In this document: piece after piece, positions 1 to 11,500 of the stretch
Position numbering within the stretch: the first letter of the stretch is position 1
How the letters are laid out: each line of letters starts with the position of its first letter
Source: Cyclospora cayetanensis
Lineage: Eukaryota > Apicomplexa > Conoidasida > Eucoccidiorida > Eimeriidae
Assembly (NCBI RefSeq): GCF_002999335.1
Contig: NW_020312170.1
Span: forward strand, 124,001-188,000
Direction: 5' to 3'
DNA: 64,000 nt
Translations under genes and position numbers: made by a program
Notes under the pieces: generated by a model
Databases searched by the model: none
Told to the model about the DNA's origin: nothing
What the model saw: the letters and a program-made list of their open reading frames with translations, nothing else

Positions 1-1069
1 GAAACATATGTTGCTAAATTTAAGTAGACAGCATCATGCCAAAGTATCCAAGGTGGCTGACGGACGTTAAGGCCAACGCAGACACAGACATCAGCCTCCG
101 TAATACTCGCAACTGGCTTCAGGAAACGAACGACAGCTTCTTCATTTACGTCCCATGGGAGCCCCCTAAGACGGAGGTGTGTTCCAACACTAAGGATTCC
201 ATTCCCTGCTGCGTCTGTAGCTGATTTCGAGGCCTCCCCCGATGCTGCTTCATCCAAGTTGACGGCATGCTCCTTTTGCAGCACCAGGCCCTTCGAGAGC
301 AGCAGAAACAAAATGCCACACATGCAGCGACACGCCGCCAACCCCTCCTCCCGCCCTTCTGGTGCTGCAAGTTGCAGCGCGCCCGCAGCCGTGCCCAGGC
401 TCCTCAAATCATCCCCCTTAACTGCAAACAAGAACAGCGAAGAGCTCACAAAACCCAGAGCTACCCCGACAAAAGCCCCCCAATGTGCAACACAAGGTAT
501 GGCGTGCAAGGTGCAGCCCAGACAAAAGTCCATGAGCGTCATCCTCAGCTTCCTTCTCCTGCTGGTTGACGCGCCCACCTCTCTCAAACATTGTATGGCC
601 GGCAAATGAGAGGCTTAGATCGCAAATTGTCAAATAGTAGACAAAACACGGCGCTTCAATCGTTGACATACAACAAGGGCAACCAACAACGTAGCTGGTA
701 AATAAAGCACGAATGAAGCTCCTAGTTGTGATAAGAGCCGTAACGTATTGACCGGACAAGCTAGCCACGAACCCGATGTACTCGGCATTGAACACATGAT
801 CCATACACCCAGGACGTGCATACAAAGTTTGACCTTATCCGACAAAATTACGCAACAAACTGCATCTATATGACTAGCTTTTACAGTAAATGAATAAGCA
901 GCATTGCGCAGTATTCAATCATGATACACTGCCCATGTGCCATCATCGAACAAACCTATTCGCTTGACGACTGCTCCAGAGAGCAAAGCTAGTCCAGTTA
1001 AAAACGATCACCCGAACAACAAAGACACTTGCATCCCATATAAAGAGGAGTGCGCAATAAGGCTTTAAA
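1..1069. other. Stretch without a supportable gene
   Basis: Only short open frames occur here, on both strands, and none has a recognisable motif or a pair of convincing splice sites. It lies downstream of the Eri1-like gene, which ends at 1070 on the minus strand, so part of it is probably that gene's 3' untranslated region and terminator. Confidence 0.4.
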
Positions 1070-2513
1070 TTATTCAGACGCTGTGCCAATAATTTCAAAA
1101 CCCGCAACCATATGTCGAAGACGGCTCATGTTGATGAAGCAAGTATACTGCGGTGATAGCATTTCAACAGCGGAAGAGCTGATGTTACGTGGTGCGTATA
1201 TTGATGAATGCGCGCAAAATACTCTGCAGAATTCCGAATACGCTTGCAGAATCGAAGAAAGCTTACAATACGTTCTGATGCAATCGTACCAACTGGAGTT
1301 GCTGGTTTCAAAACATTACCTCCACATGTATACAGCATGGAAGGAACTCATCATTTAGCGCCAAATCGGTATTCTAGCACTGCCCTACCATTGAAACTGC
1401 CTGTCGGATTTGGTTTATTTGCGAATGCCCGTTAGCCTTACAAGCAGGCTTTGAAAGGCCTCTCTGCTACAAATCATGACACTTACGGTTCATAAATCGT
1501 TCTAGTACGGGGTGCAAGTCCACCAAATGCGTATAATGCGCTGAGAGAGAAACTTGACGCGCCACAGCGCAGCTGCGAAAATCTTTAAGCTTCCCTGCCC
1601 CGAAGGCGCAAATGATTGCCGTTTGGCTGTTGTCTTGAGACTTTTGGAAGATAGCATTGTCAAGCCTTTGAACAGCTTCCCCCAAAGTAGCTGCGGCGCA
1701 AGCACACAGCATCGGATTTCAATGGTTCAGCAAGCACCAAGGATCAACCAAAAGAATGTAACGCCTCTAAAAATTATATTCCATAGTAGGCTTGATTGGT
1801 TTTAAAAGGCACACACAATGAACAGAAGCCATGGGAAATGCATCAAAACAAAACTTGGAACCGAAGTCCAACGCAAAGGTGTCATGTGGGTAACTCTTCT
1901 ACCCCTAATGTTACTACACCCGTAAAAGGAAAATCAAGCCTACATGCGGAACAGAGTTCTGCTTGTGTAACGCCCAGATTTGTTAGAAGTTCTGCTGGGG
2001 GCAACAGCTGTTCAGGTCGAACGAGGACCGACACCTCTTCCAGGGACTGGCGAGTGGAAACATCAAACACCACCCATGCTACCCTGTACTCAAAGAACAG
2101 CACATGCAAGACAGATACACGATAAGAAGCTCCGATTTCTGAGTCTTTTGTGCGACTGCATGCCCGTACGCACACTACTTTGCCGCACTTGATTTTACGA
2201 GTGCAATAAGGGAGGAACTATGTGTATCGATGCAGTAATACGCAAGCACTTTGGAATGTTGCACCTACTCGACGACTTCTGTTATATTTCCGGCCTTCAA
2301 GAAGGTAAAGTCTAAAAGAATGAGTGTCGAATATGCATGCCCTGTGCTGCCGTCGGAAGAGCTCGTGGCACCGGCAAGCTGAGCAGGTGCTGCAACAGCT
2401 GGAGCTGTTGTCCCTCCTTCCTGTTCCGTGAAGCTGGATTCAGTAGCTTCACAATCACGAACACCACCCTCCATCCCGGTCACAGAGACTGAAGTGGGCT
2501 CTTCCATCGCCAT
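1070..2513 (-). CDS. Eri1-like DEDDh exonuclease-fold protein with degenerate active site
   Basis: Four exons on the minus strand, 2513-2269, 2083-1920, 1690-1487 and 1242-1070, give about 261 residues with matching phases at every junction. After an acidic, Ala-rich N-terminus of about 65 residues, the reading follows the Eri1/3'hExo 3'-5' exonuclease fold: a first beta strand LILLDF, a second strand VVEVAWVVFDVSTRQS, the segment LLTNLGVTQAELCSA (family: ..LTGITQ..V), then TAIICAFGAGKLKDF where active enzymes carry a D-G-x-W-D motif, and finally APRNISSSAVEML where the family has DDARNIA...ML. The first Asp and the last-motif His appear present. The Glu of motif I is Thr, and the Asp residues of motifs II and III are not visible. 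By family knowledge such enzymes trim histone mRNA ends, 5.8S rRNA and small RNAs. I infer an RNA-binding pseudo-enzyme, unless the exon model hides the true motifs. The last exon is the least certain. Confidence 0.6.
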
Positions 2514-5500
2514 TCTCACTGTTGCTCAGCCGAAATGTACAAACATGAGTCAGTTGACCTCCCAGGCGGCATGAGCGAGTGGGAATCACTCCCAGCAGAT
2601 GGACGACGCCTGTGCGTACCGCAAAACGGCAGCAACGAGAAACACACGAAGTGAGTCGCATGCAGCCTGTCCCTGCATCTCCCTTAATAGGCGCAGCACT
2701 CTGCAGAGAACTCAAAGTTTAATATCCCTTACGCCCACTGGTACCGCACTAACAGCGTGGAAATCAATTCTTCAGCAGGCCCCTCTGCCCAGCCAAGAAG
2801 CGAGTCTCGGCGCCTCCCCCCCGTTACCCCTCCCCTGAATGCTTTCATCAAACACGTTGAGGCCTCTGTAGACCCCAACATGCCATGTCTTGCACAAGTA
2901 GTAGTGAAAAGGGAACAGAAGCGAACCGAACTGCTAAGCCAAGACAATCAAAGGCCAGTTGAGAAGGAAAGCCCCAACCGTAGGCTGGATGCGTGGGGGC
3001 CCTTCTGGGCTAGGCGGACATATGGCACGTCCCAACGAATGCCTTCAAGAGATCGACAAATAGTCATAGCTACTGTAGTAGGGATCTCCCACATGGGGGC
3101 TCACTCTTGCAGCACTAGGAAGCGCAACAGTGGGGGCAACCGGCCCACGAGAGAGGGAGAGAGGACTCCTACCTGTTGTGCAAATGATGTCAATTTCTTT
3201 GGAAATGCCTGTAAGCATTTGTTGATCTCTCTGACGGGGATATTGAGGAATGGAAGGGGGGCAGCAGCAGCACCTCAATTCACTACCGTTGCTGCTGCTG
3301 CTGCCTTGCTGGCCAGTCCTGCGCAGAATGGGGCCCTGAGGCTCACGTGGTATGTGTTGAAGCTTCCTTTGCTCCTAAAGGGTTGGCTGTTTATTCCCAC
3401 ATGAATTGTAATCTCATAGAAACATAGAAGCAAAAACAATGGGTGAAAGTGTTATGGAGGGCTGTTCCCCTGCTAGCCACTCGCAGACAATGCAGCGGGG
3501 CAAGCCACCGGTGAAGTTGCTACCTAGATAGTTTGCATTCAACTATGCCTCAGCAGGAATCAATTGAGTTGTCCTGCTATTGTTTTATTTGCTGCATATC
3601 AGGGCTCACCCCATGCCACAGGAGCCTATGCTCCTTAAAATAATGTACTGTGTACACCAGAAAACTACAGACATTTACAGTCTTTACAGCTGACTGCACA
3701 TTTTGCATGTTTTTATCAACTAGATGCTCTGAAACGGATATGGACCTTTACTGTTATCCACTATTGCGCTGCTCCTATGCTGCTGCTCTCCACCGAGTGT
3801 AGCGTTCCATCGGAGTCGGTTAGGTAGACTACAATCAAACTAGTTACAAGGTATTTCACTATTAATCCACAAGAACTCGCTCTTTCTCCTGCTCTCGCGC
3901 TCCAAAATTTCCTATATGACATAGGGGAGCCCCAAAGTTGCGCATAGCTGCACCCTCTAGGCCCCCCGACCCTCCTCAGATAGTTACACACAGCATCTAA
4001 CTTGTCCAGAGGAAACTGCACTGTGCTGTTTCAAGCCGGTAGTGTATCTGCAATAGGAAAGATATACATACCAACAATCCGACTGGTCAATTTGTTAGTA
4101 AATCTTGGGAATATAACAAGCGTGACAAAATTGAATCCGTTTAGTTTTGTTCGCTGCAACTTCTATGCGTCAAGAGAAGGGCGTGCAGGAAACCGAGAGT
4201 TTTTCTATTCTATCGCCACCAACCAAGCGTTCAGTAGATTGAAACTGTGCAAAGTAGCAAAGCGATTGCGCGTGTCAACCTCCAAAGTGAAGTCACAGGG
4301 AACAAACACACAGGCACACTAGACATCAACGAAGGAGGAACCAAAACACGACGACCGTGGAGGCACGCCGGCTCGCTGTTGTTAATGTGTCAGTATCCTG
4401 TCACTAGAGAACAGAAGGCAAGTGTGATGTGCAATCAAAATATGAGCAGTGCTTGTGCGGGTCTCAGTACAGGCTCTCCACCCAAGTACAGCCAGTGCAT
4501 ACAGCAGAGTCAACTCTAAACCCCAAAAGGGCCGTAAGGAAAGAAGTAGGAACAACATATCTAGGAGTGCCTACGCATAAATCTGATTATAGATAGCGCC
4601 TTAAAAATATTCATCGAGAACTTTTCAAGCAGTACCTGTATATCCATTAGTTCTTTAAGCACAGCCTGCGCTTTCAAAGGACAATTACCAAGGAACATGC
4701 GAAATACCGTACATGGTGTCTCGGCTGTTCACCAAGCATAGCTGCGAACTCTCCCGCGGGCAGCCAACGTCGCACTAGCTGCCCTTTCAGCCACTGAGAT
4801 TGGCGTTCCCCATCTCATCTCACCAAACTTCCTGACTAGTGTGCTCTTGGCCTATCAGTGGTTTCAGAAGCTAGTACTCCGACAGCTGTCGGTGTAGTGT
4901 ACAGAACCACGATAGCATTACCAGGTCAGCGACAACTTGAACTTCAGAAAAATGAAGAATTCGGAAATTCAGAGCAGAAAATGACCCCAACAAATGTACC
5001 ATAGTCTTAAATGTAGGTCTGCCATGTAGCCTCCATCCTAGTAGGGCGGTGGGGATGGAAACAAGACACAATGAGGACAACGCTAGAGAACCAGTCAGCT
5101 GGACCCTGAGTCTTCTGAACATTTATGATGATCGTCTTTGAAGATGAAGGCTCATTCTAGATCAGTTGTAATGCTTAGTCGTTTTGCCTTCTCTACAAAG
5201 AGGCAGCTTGACGTTGCGTCTACATGCAATAACGTGCCATAACTCAGTACATCGTCCGCCTTCACATGGGTCAATCCGCGACAAAGCTCATAAATGGTTC
5301 GGGAGGCTGTAAAACCTTTCTATGAACCGATACTGATAGCTCATGGCATTGTGGACTTCTAAGAAGAGCAATAGAGTCAGAAAGACCCTTGAATCGAGAG
5401 AGAACGGCGTTTGGTCTAAACCATCTAGTTGAAAGTATTGTCTGGTAACTTTGGCTGCACTTTGTAAAGTCTGCCAATCCACCAGGCACAGCTGTCCAGG

Positions 5501-7462
5501 CTCTGAATACGCAGCTAACCGCCGCTTATCATAATCTCATGTTTGTCTCTCTTCAGCGCTGCGCAATCATTGGCGTGCATTTGCTAGCTGTTCCCTAAAA
5601 TACGCTGCCACTCATGAGGGATTCTGGCTCAGTATCAGCGACTCCACTCCCGAATTGGAGAGGTCTTCTCAGCTTTTAACTAGGGATGAGCGAGAGCAAC
5701 ATGTAGACGAGTATACGGCATCCGGCTAACGCTATTCTGCAGTCTCCGAGATCCGCGAACCTCTACACCAGCTATTTACTCTAGTACTCCTCACATGAAA
5801 GCAACTTGTGTACTAGAAATAGCCAAAGCTTAGCCTAGCCTGCCACAGAAGGCAGTAATATAGCACATGATCTACCTGGGTTGGAGAAGTACCACCATTT
5901 GGGGAAATAGTGGCTCGTAGGCCGGCGTCCCACTGAGGTCCTCCGTACCGACTCCATCTTCAGCAACACATCGTGGCATCCAATTTGAATATGACAATTA
6001 CTGTGAAAGTGGAAGATGGTTTCGGTGAGCTATATACTAGAATCGTGGCTTTGAAAGCAAGCTGCATAATTAGTTGTGCTCCTTGTAGCGCCTTGTACTC
6101 CTGTACATCCGCCAAAGGGCCTGTGTGAGGATTTGGGATAATGAGTTTCAGCACCAAAACTTCAGGAAAAAAGTTCAGAAGTAATACGCAGGGATAAAGT
6201 GCATGCTGAGGCTACAACTAGAAAATAAATGCGACTTGGGTTGCTCTAAATACTAAGATATTAGGTCTCGCATGCATATATTGCAGAAGGCTATGAACGT
6301 CCTTCGGCACAGGCATTTTACGGTACTATGCATCGCTGATAGCAGTGCTTGAAACTTTACATTTGCCCGCTTTGTGGGAAAAGACGTATGGCAATTTCCA
6401 CCCTTCTGTACAGCGTCACACTCTACGTTTCCCTCGGAGACTCCAGCCAGTCTCTTTGATTTCACGTTTTGAAGTGTTTGAAAGGCATGTTGTAAAGCAT
6501 ACCTGGCTTGCGTCTTCTCTTGAATATAAAACAGGAAGAAAGGTTGCAAAACGGGTGCTGGGAGAGCCTGCCACATACCAGAACAATCTGCTGTGGGAGC
6601 CCCAGAGGTTCCCCAAAAACCTTCAGATGGGGATGGAAATGCAAAATAGGACTATTCCAGCATGCCAATCATCTTTGAAGGCTACTGCCACATAAATCCA
6701 AACTGTCGGTGGGTGGCTAGGGGGTTAGAACTGTCGGAATGTGTATGGTTGCCCATGAGTGCGGAGGGAAATGCACCCCTAATCCCATGGGGGTGCCCTG
6801 GCCCATCGTGAGAGGAGATTTCGGGCTCAGCAGCAGAACAGCAATTGTAGAATATCACAAAGAAAGTTGTCATGGGGCTAGGGTCCACCAAGGACCAATT
6901 TTCTGTACCTATCGGAGTGTGTTGCAGTTGCGGGTACCGGCTGCCGGTGGGGCAGAGAAGATTCTTTGAAGGCCTCTATCTACGCCAATCTGTAAACTTT
7001 CGGAGGACGAAAAACCTATCAGAAATGCGCCTGCAGCTGCAAAAAATCACCTGTAGGCGCCACGATAGTGTTTGGTTGGAGTGCATAGCGGGTGCAGCAA
7101 AGTGAACGTAGCTGTATTAAGCATTCGCACCCAGTTGCACACAAAATGTACCCCGTAGGCACTCAATACTGATTCTCATTGTATCGAGCTATCGACAATC
7201 TGGTACAAGTAAGATATGCGAACAGTCAAGCCAAATGGCTAGTTCCTTAAAATTCTTACTTCATGCTACCCCATGTTGCAGAAAGGGCCTAGGTGCTATC
7301 TAGCCCGCGAAGGCAATGGCAGAAACACGAATGAACAATCTGACAGACTGCTAAGTGCATCACACCCGTTTACTAAGAAAGCTGGGGTTAATCAGGGTGC
7401 AATGCTCAAGCCGAGAGCAGGGAATTGTTTATCTATGGATGGGGACCAATGCAACGGCGTAC
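2514..7462. other. CAG-poor stretch with no confident gene
   Basis: About 5 kb with open frames up to 215 codons but no family I recognise. Some frames look exon-like. One is the minus-strand piece 3178-3231, bounded by gcttacag and gtagga. Another is the minus-strand piece near 6516-6579, bounded by gtggcag and gtatgc. I could not chain them into a gene. Trinucleotide repeats are almost absent, in contrast with 8.5-28.9 kb. Confidence 0.35.
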
Positions 7463-8001
7463 CTGGCTTATAAGCTCGAAGCCCCTCGCTGTGATTGCAA
7501 GGCAGAGGGGGCCACCAACAGATGATATCGTGTGAAGACAATGTTCTGCTTCTCTTAAGAGGTCCCATTCTCGGGAGCTCTACGTGAAAATTTGTGGTGC
7601 AAGGCGCATCCGAGAGGGGTGAAAGCCACAAGTTTTAGACTGTGGAAAAGCTTTCTCGTAGCGAACGATTTCAGACCTCGTCCGCCTCGAGGTTAGTGAG
7701 CCGTTTAGGGATATGGGAGTCTCGCACGTGAAGGTGTCTTCCCAAGACAAGTCCATCGCTGTTAGCTCAGAGGAGCCTAATAAACATCGAAACCTGGCAA
7801 TCGATGCTGGCAGCATCCAAACAAGCATTGCATTTCTCTAGCCAAACGTAGGAGGTACTCACCAATTTCCTCGTTGCAGTCTCGAGTTCTTTGTATGTGA
7901 GCCGCTAGGTCCATTAAGACCACAGCAGCTGCCGGCACGGATGGCGCCATAGTAGCTGCTAGCTTCACCAGAGGAAGTCCCCATGGGCAAGATCGTTTAG
8001 C
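7463..8001 (-). CDS. Partial spliced gene, unrecognised, possibly HEAT/karyopherin-like
   Basis: Three minus-strand exons, 8001-7863, 7776-7641 and 7577-7463, join in phase. The donors are gtgagt, gtctaa and gtacgc, and the acceptors are ttag, ttag and gtagag. They encode about 130 residues with balanced, helix-friendly composition, including VLMDLAAHIQRTRDCNEEI and REWDLLREAEHCLHTIS. The W-x-x-x-REA-x-x-x-L pattern resembles the helices of importin/transportin HEAT repeats, but this is only a resemblance by eye. Neither a start nor a stop codon is included. The gene must continue upstream, possibly into the open frame 8159-8557 on the same strand, and downstream below 7463. The middle donor (gtctaa) is weak. 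Confidence 0.4.
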
Positions 8002-8544
8002 CTAATTTTCTGGTTGAAAAGGCATTCATGCAAGGTCTTGGTAGCTCTTTTTCAAACGCTGCAACAATTAAAAAAGCCAATAAAGGGGGGGCGACTCCGT
8101 GTTGGCATCCCTCTCCACGGCCGCTCGTGGCTGCTTGTCTCATCCCGGGCCCCACACCCTAGAACTTTGCATTTTCCTGAAATAGGTTCCTCTGCGACCA
8201 ATGTGTGTAAGGTCCTTCTTTCTTTGCATTATTTTTTGAAGGTTGAAGTTTCCGCTTTCTGTGGCTGCGGCGCTTTCTACCCAGAGTCGGCGGCGCAGGG
8301 AGTGAAGCAGCCTCATCAGCAAAGGCGCGCTGTTGGTCACATTCTGTGCAAGCCGACAGCGAAGAGCTTATATGCGCATGAATTAGCCACAAACTGCAAG
8401 CAGCCAGCCCCCAGCAATGAGAGCTGAACAGCCTTTTGACTCCGCAGGTTTTTTTGTTGCGGGAGAAGACCAGCATAGCCTGAAGATGACTTAGGGGATT
8501 TCTTCTTACGCAGGAAAAGAGGCTCTCACGGCAAACACTACAGA

Positions 8545-11500
8545 ATGGGGCGTTCACAGGCAGCAGCGTGGGCTAAGGGAACGGCTGCTGCCGCGCTAAT
8601 ATGCCCTCACTTCCCCCCCAGTGTCGCAGCTTCTATAAGACATTGGCTCTTCTTTCCCCGCAGCTGCTACGTCGTTTTGGCGGTCACCAATCAACAGCAG
8701 CTGCCTCCTAGTGGCCTTGCTGCACCACGCATTCCTGCGGCTGTTGTACATGCAATCACAAGGCCTACCTCACGCAGTCAGCAACGATGGCAGCGCCAGC
8801 AGCCGGAGCAGCAGCGCAGGCTGCTGAGGCAGCACGGCCCCCAAACAGAGCTTCCTGCCTTCTCAGGCTGCGGCGTTTTCACAGACAACATTAGCGCGTT
8901 GAGAAGAATTAGCAGCACTAGCAGTGGCAGCAACACAGGCGCAGCCGCCAGCTCGTTTGCTGCCTTGCTGCTCAACAAGCACGACGTGGCAGAGGCGCCT
9001 CCAGGCCGCCTCAGCGCTGCCGCAAAGGCTGCAGCCTCTCACCCTCGAATTGACTGCGTGAGCTGAGCTTTGATGGGGACTACCCAGAATGTCTTGTCTT
9101 TTATGGCTTGCGGTTGGGGAGTGGGGGTTTGCAGCGTCCTATACTGAGGTTCCACGCTTGCGGCACTGATTCAGCTGCAAAGCAGCAACAGGCATACTTG
9201 GTTCTGATAAGGAAGGATGGTGCCTGCGTTTACGGGGCGATTCTGCCGCTTCCTTTGCTCAAAGTAGCTACAGAGCATGGTGGGAGGAGCTACAAGCCTT
9301 TCTATCTAGGGTTGTCCTTTGGCTTCTGGAGGTTCCTTCCTACCGCTCCCGCAACACGAAGCTCAATTGAGCATTCAGGAAATTTCAGGAACAGAATTCT
9401 TAGCACTTGCACGAAAATGTATGCTGGTGTGCACTGGTACCGTGTACTTATTCCAAGTAAAACTGGAGGTTTATTAGTATTTGCTGGTAGTATTTTACTA
9501 TTATTACTGTTAAGTGAAGTTCGTTCACTTACTAGTGTACTACACTTACGTCAACAATTCTTCGTGTTGCGCTGCCCCACAGGATCTATGGAGTGCCATC
9601 TGTAAGCGCGCGGCCTCTATGGAGAAGGCCTTAAGGCTAAGGGATGCAGTCTTGCTGCTTTCTGCAGCTGCTCGTGTGCAGCAGCTGCTCCGACATGACG
9701 AGCACCAGCAGTTTTCTCCCCAACACAAGCAACTCCTCCTGCAACACAGTCGAATGGTTCAGGTAGCAGTAACAGCTCTGGCACGGGGCTTATTACGACA
9801 GCAGCAACACCAGCAGCTTGCTGCGAAGAAGCACGAACTCCAGCAGGATCAAGAACAAGACCACGAGCGACATGCCCTGACCGCACCCTTGCTGACAGCT
9901 GCCTTGCACGCCTTTGCAATTCTGAAGCTGCAGCATCCTGAGGCCCTGCAGCAAATTGCGTCTGCTGCAATGTCTCTGCAAGTGCGAAAATTTAGTGGGT
10001 ACGACGTAACTGCATTCTGCTCAGCGCTCCTACTGGCGGCTCGGCAGCAACAGGATCCCGGGTGGAGTCTGGACCAGCTACGCGCTGTCTCTTTGTGGCT
10101 TGAAGAAACTCTGTTGCAGCAGTTACAGAGGCAAAACGTAGCCTTTCAGCAGAAAAACGCTAGATTGATGTTGCAGCTTGAAACGGAGCTACAACACCAC
10201 CAAAAGCAGCAGCAACAACAACAGCATCCAGAATCGCAGCAGTCAATAACTTTGGCAGCACAACAGATTACCCATGGCCTGCAGCTGCTGCTGCAAGAGA
10301 GTTCTCAAGAGCTTGCGGCTGCGTGGGAGCGGCTGCCCAACAGACAGCAGATCAACCTGAGTGCACTGCTGCACTTCTTCCTGGTACTGCGGAACAAACA
10401 CAGGCCTTCACCGCTGCTGCCATTGATGCTGCAGGCGGCTTTGCTGCAAATGAAAGAGGCACGGCTGCGGCTCAGTCTGCTAGGTCTCAAAAAAAGTACT
10501 GGAAAGCCCCTCTACTTGGATATGCAGCCACTTGAACACGAACAATCACCTGCAACAGACACTGCTGCTGCAGCAGCAGAAACAAACAGAGTGCAACCGT
10601 TTGCGTTCTCGCTCAGCCTCTCTTCTTGCCGTGACCTTGCAGGCCTTGCAGCGAGTCTACAGCTTCTAGATCAGCAGGAACTTGAAGCTGCAGAAACGCA
10701 ATTGCAACTAGTAGAGGAGCAGGAGCAGCAGGTGGCACTGGCTTCATCGCAAGCTATCTCGCTTCTGCTGCACCGCATTTCTTGGAATGGGGTCCTAACT
10801 TCCTTTTATGCCTCCATCGGAAATACTGAGGATCCAGCAACCGTGGCACATGCGGCAACGCTAAAAGCAACACGAGCAGTGGCAGGAGGAGCAGCAGGGA
10901 CAGAAGCAAAAGCCGACGCGAATGTGGCTGCAGCAGCAACCACTGCTGCAGCAGCATTGATGGCAGCGCCGCCAATCGCGCAGCTGTTGTTGCTTGCTGC
11001 GGACCATTCAGCTCTTCTGTTTGCTTCCGGGAACAATAGCAGCGATCGTTGTAACGGCGGTAGCACAAATAACAAAGGCCACAGGCATCATGAATTCGTG
11101 TCTGCAGCTCAGATTGCGAACAGCAGCAGCAAGGTGTACCAAAGAACAGCTGCAGCAAGGTGCTCCTCAGTTGCAGTGCGACCAGCGGCAATCCCAGGCA
11201 AGGTGCATCTGCCTTTAGCTGCTGTACTGCAGCTGAATCTGCAGCATCACTGGAGTCAGCTGTCACCAGAACAGCTCGCCATGTGCTGGCGTTTCTTCGC
11301 GCAGACAGCAGCTGCAGCGTCAACAGCAGCAGGGGAAGCAGATGCAGCTGCATCTCCACTTGAGAACTCGCAAAGCCGGTCGAGTGAGTACAGCTCAGCG
11401 AAATCATTTTTTGAATGGCAACGAGCCGCAGGGCTTCTGCTGGCCACCCTTGCTGTGGGGCCCCTGAGAGACGGAGTAGCCTCTAAAATGCCAAGTGTCC

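Noticed and set aside
2757..3404. Plus-strand 215-codon frame
   Set aside because: No motif, compositionally odd, and its length is possible by chance at this base composition. A frame on the other strand also looks exon-like.
1..8000. A retrotransposon or CRISPR-like array in the gene-sparse segments
   Set aside because: No reverse transcriptase, integrase or gag-like motif, no long terminal repeats and no regularly spaced direct repeats were seen.
9514..9582. ATG at 9514 as the start of the long RAP frame
   Set aside because: The first 23 codons fall inside the cytochrome b insert in a different frame from cob, and an acceptor at 9581-9582 joins in phase to the upstream exon ending at 9057, so the ATG is most likely intronic.
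9617..11407. Minus-strand open frames opposite the RAP gene, up to 217 codons
   Set aside because: CAG/CTG repeats contain no stop in any frame. The frames have repeat composition only and no splice partners.
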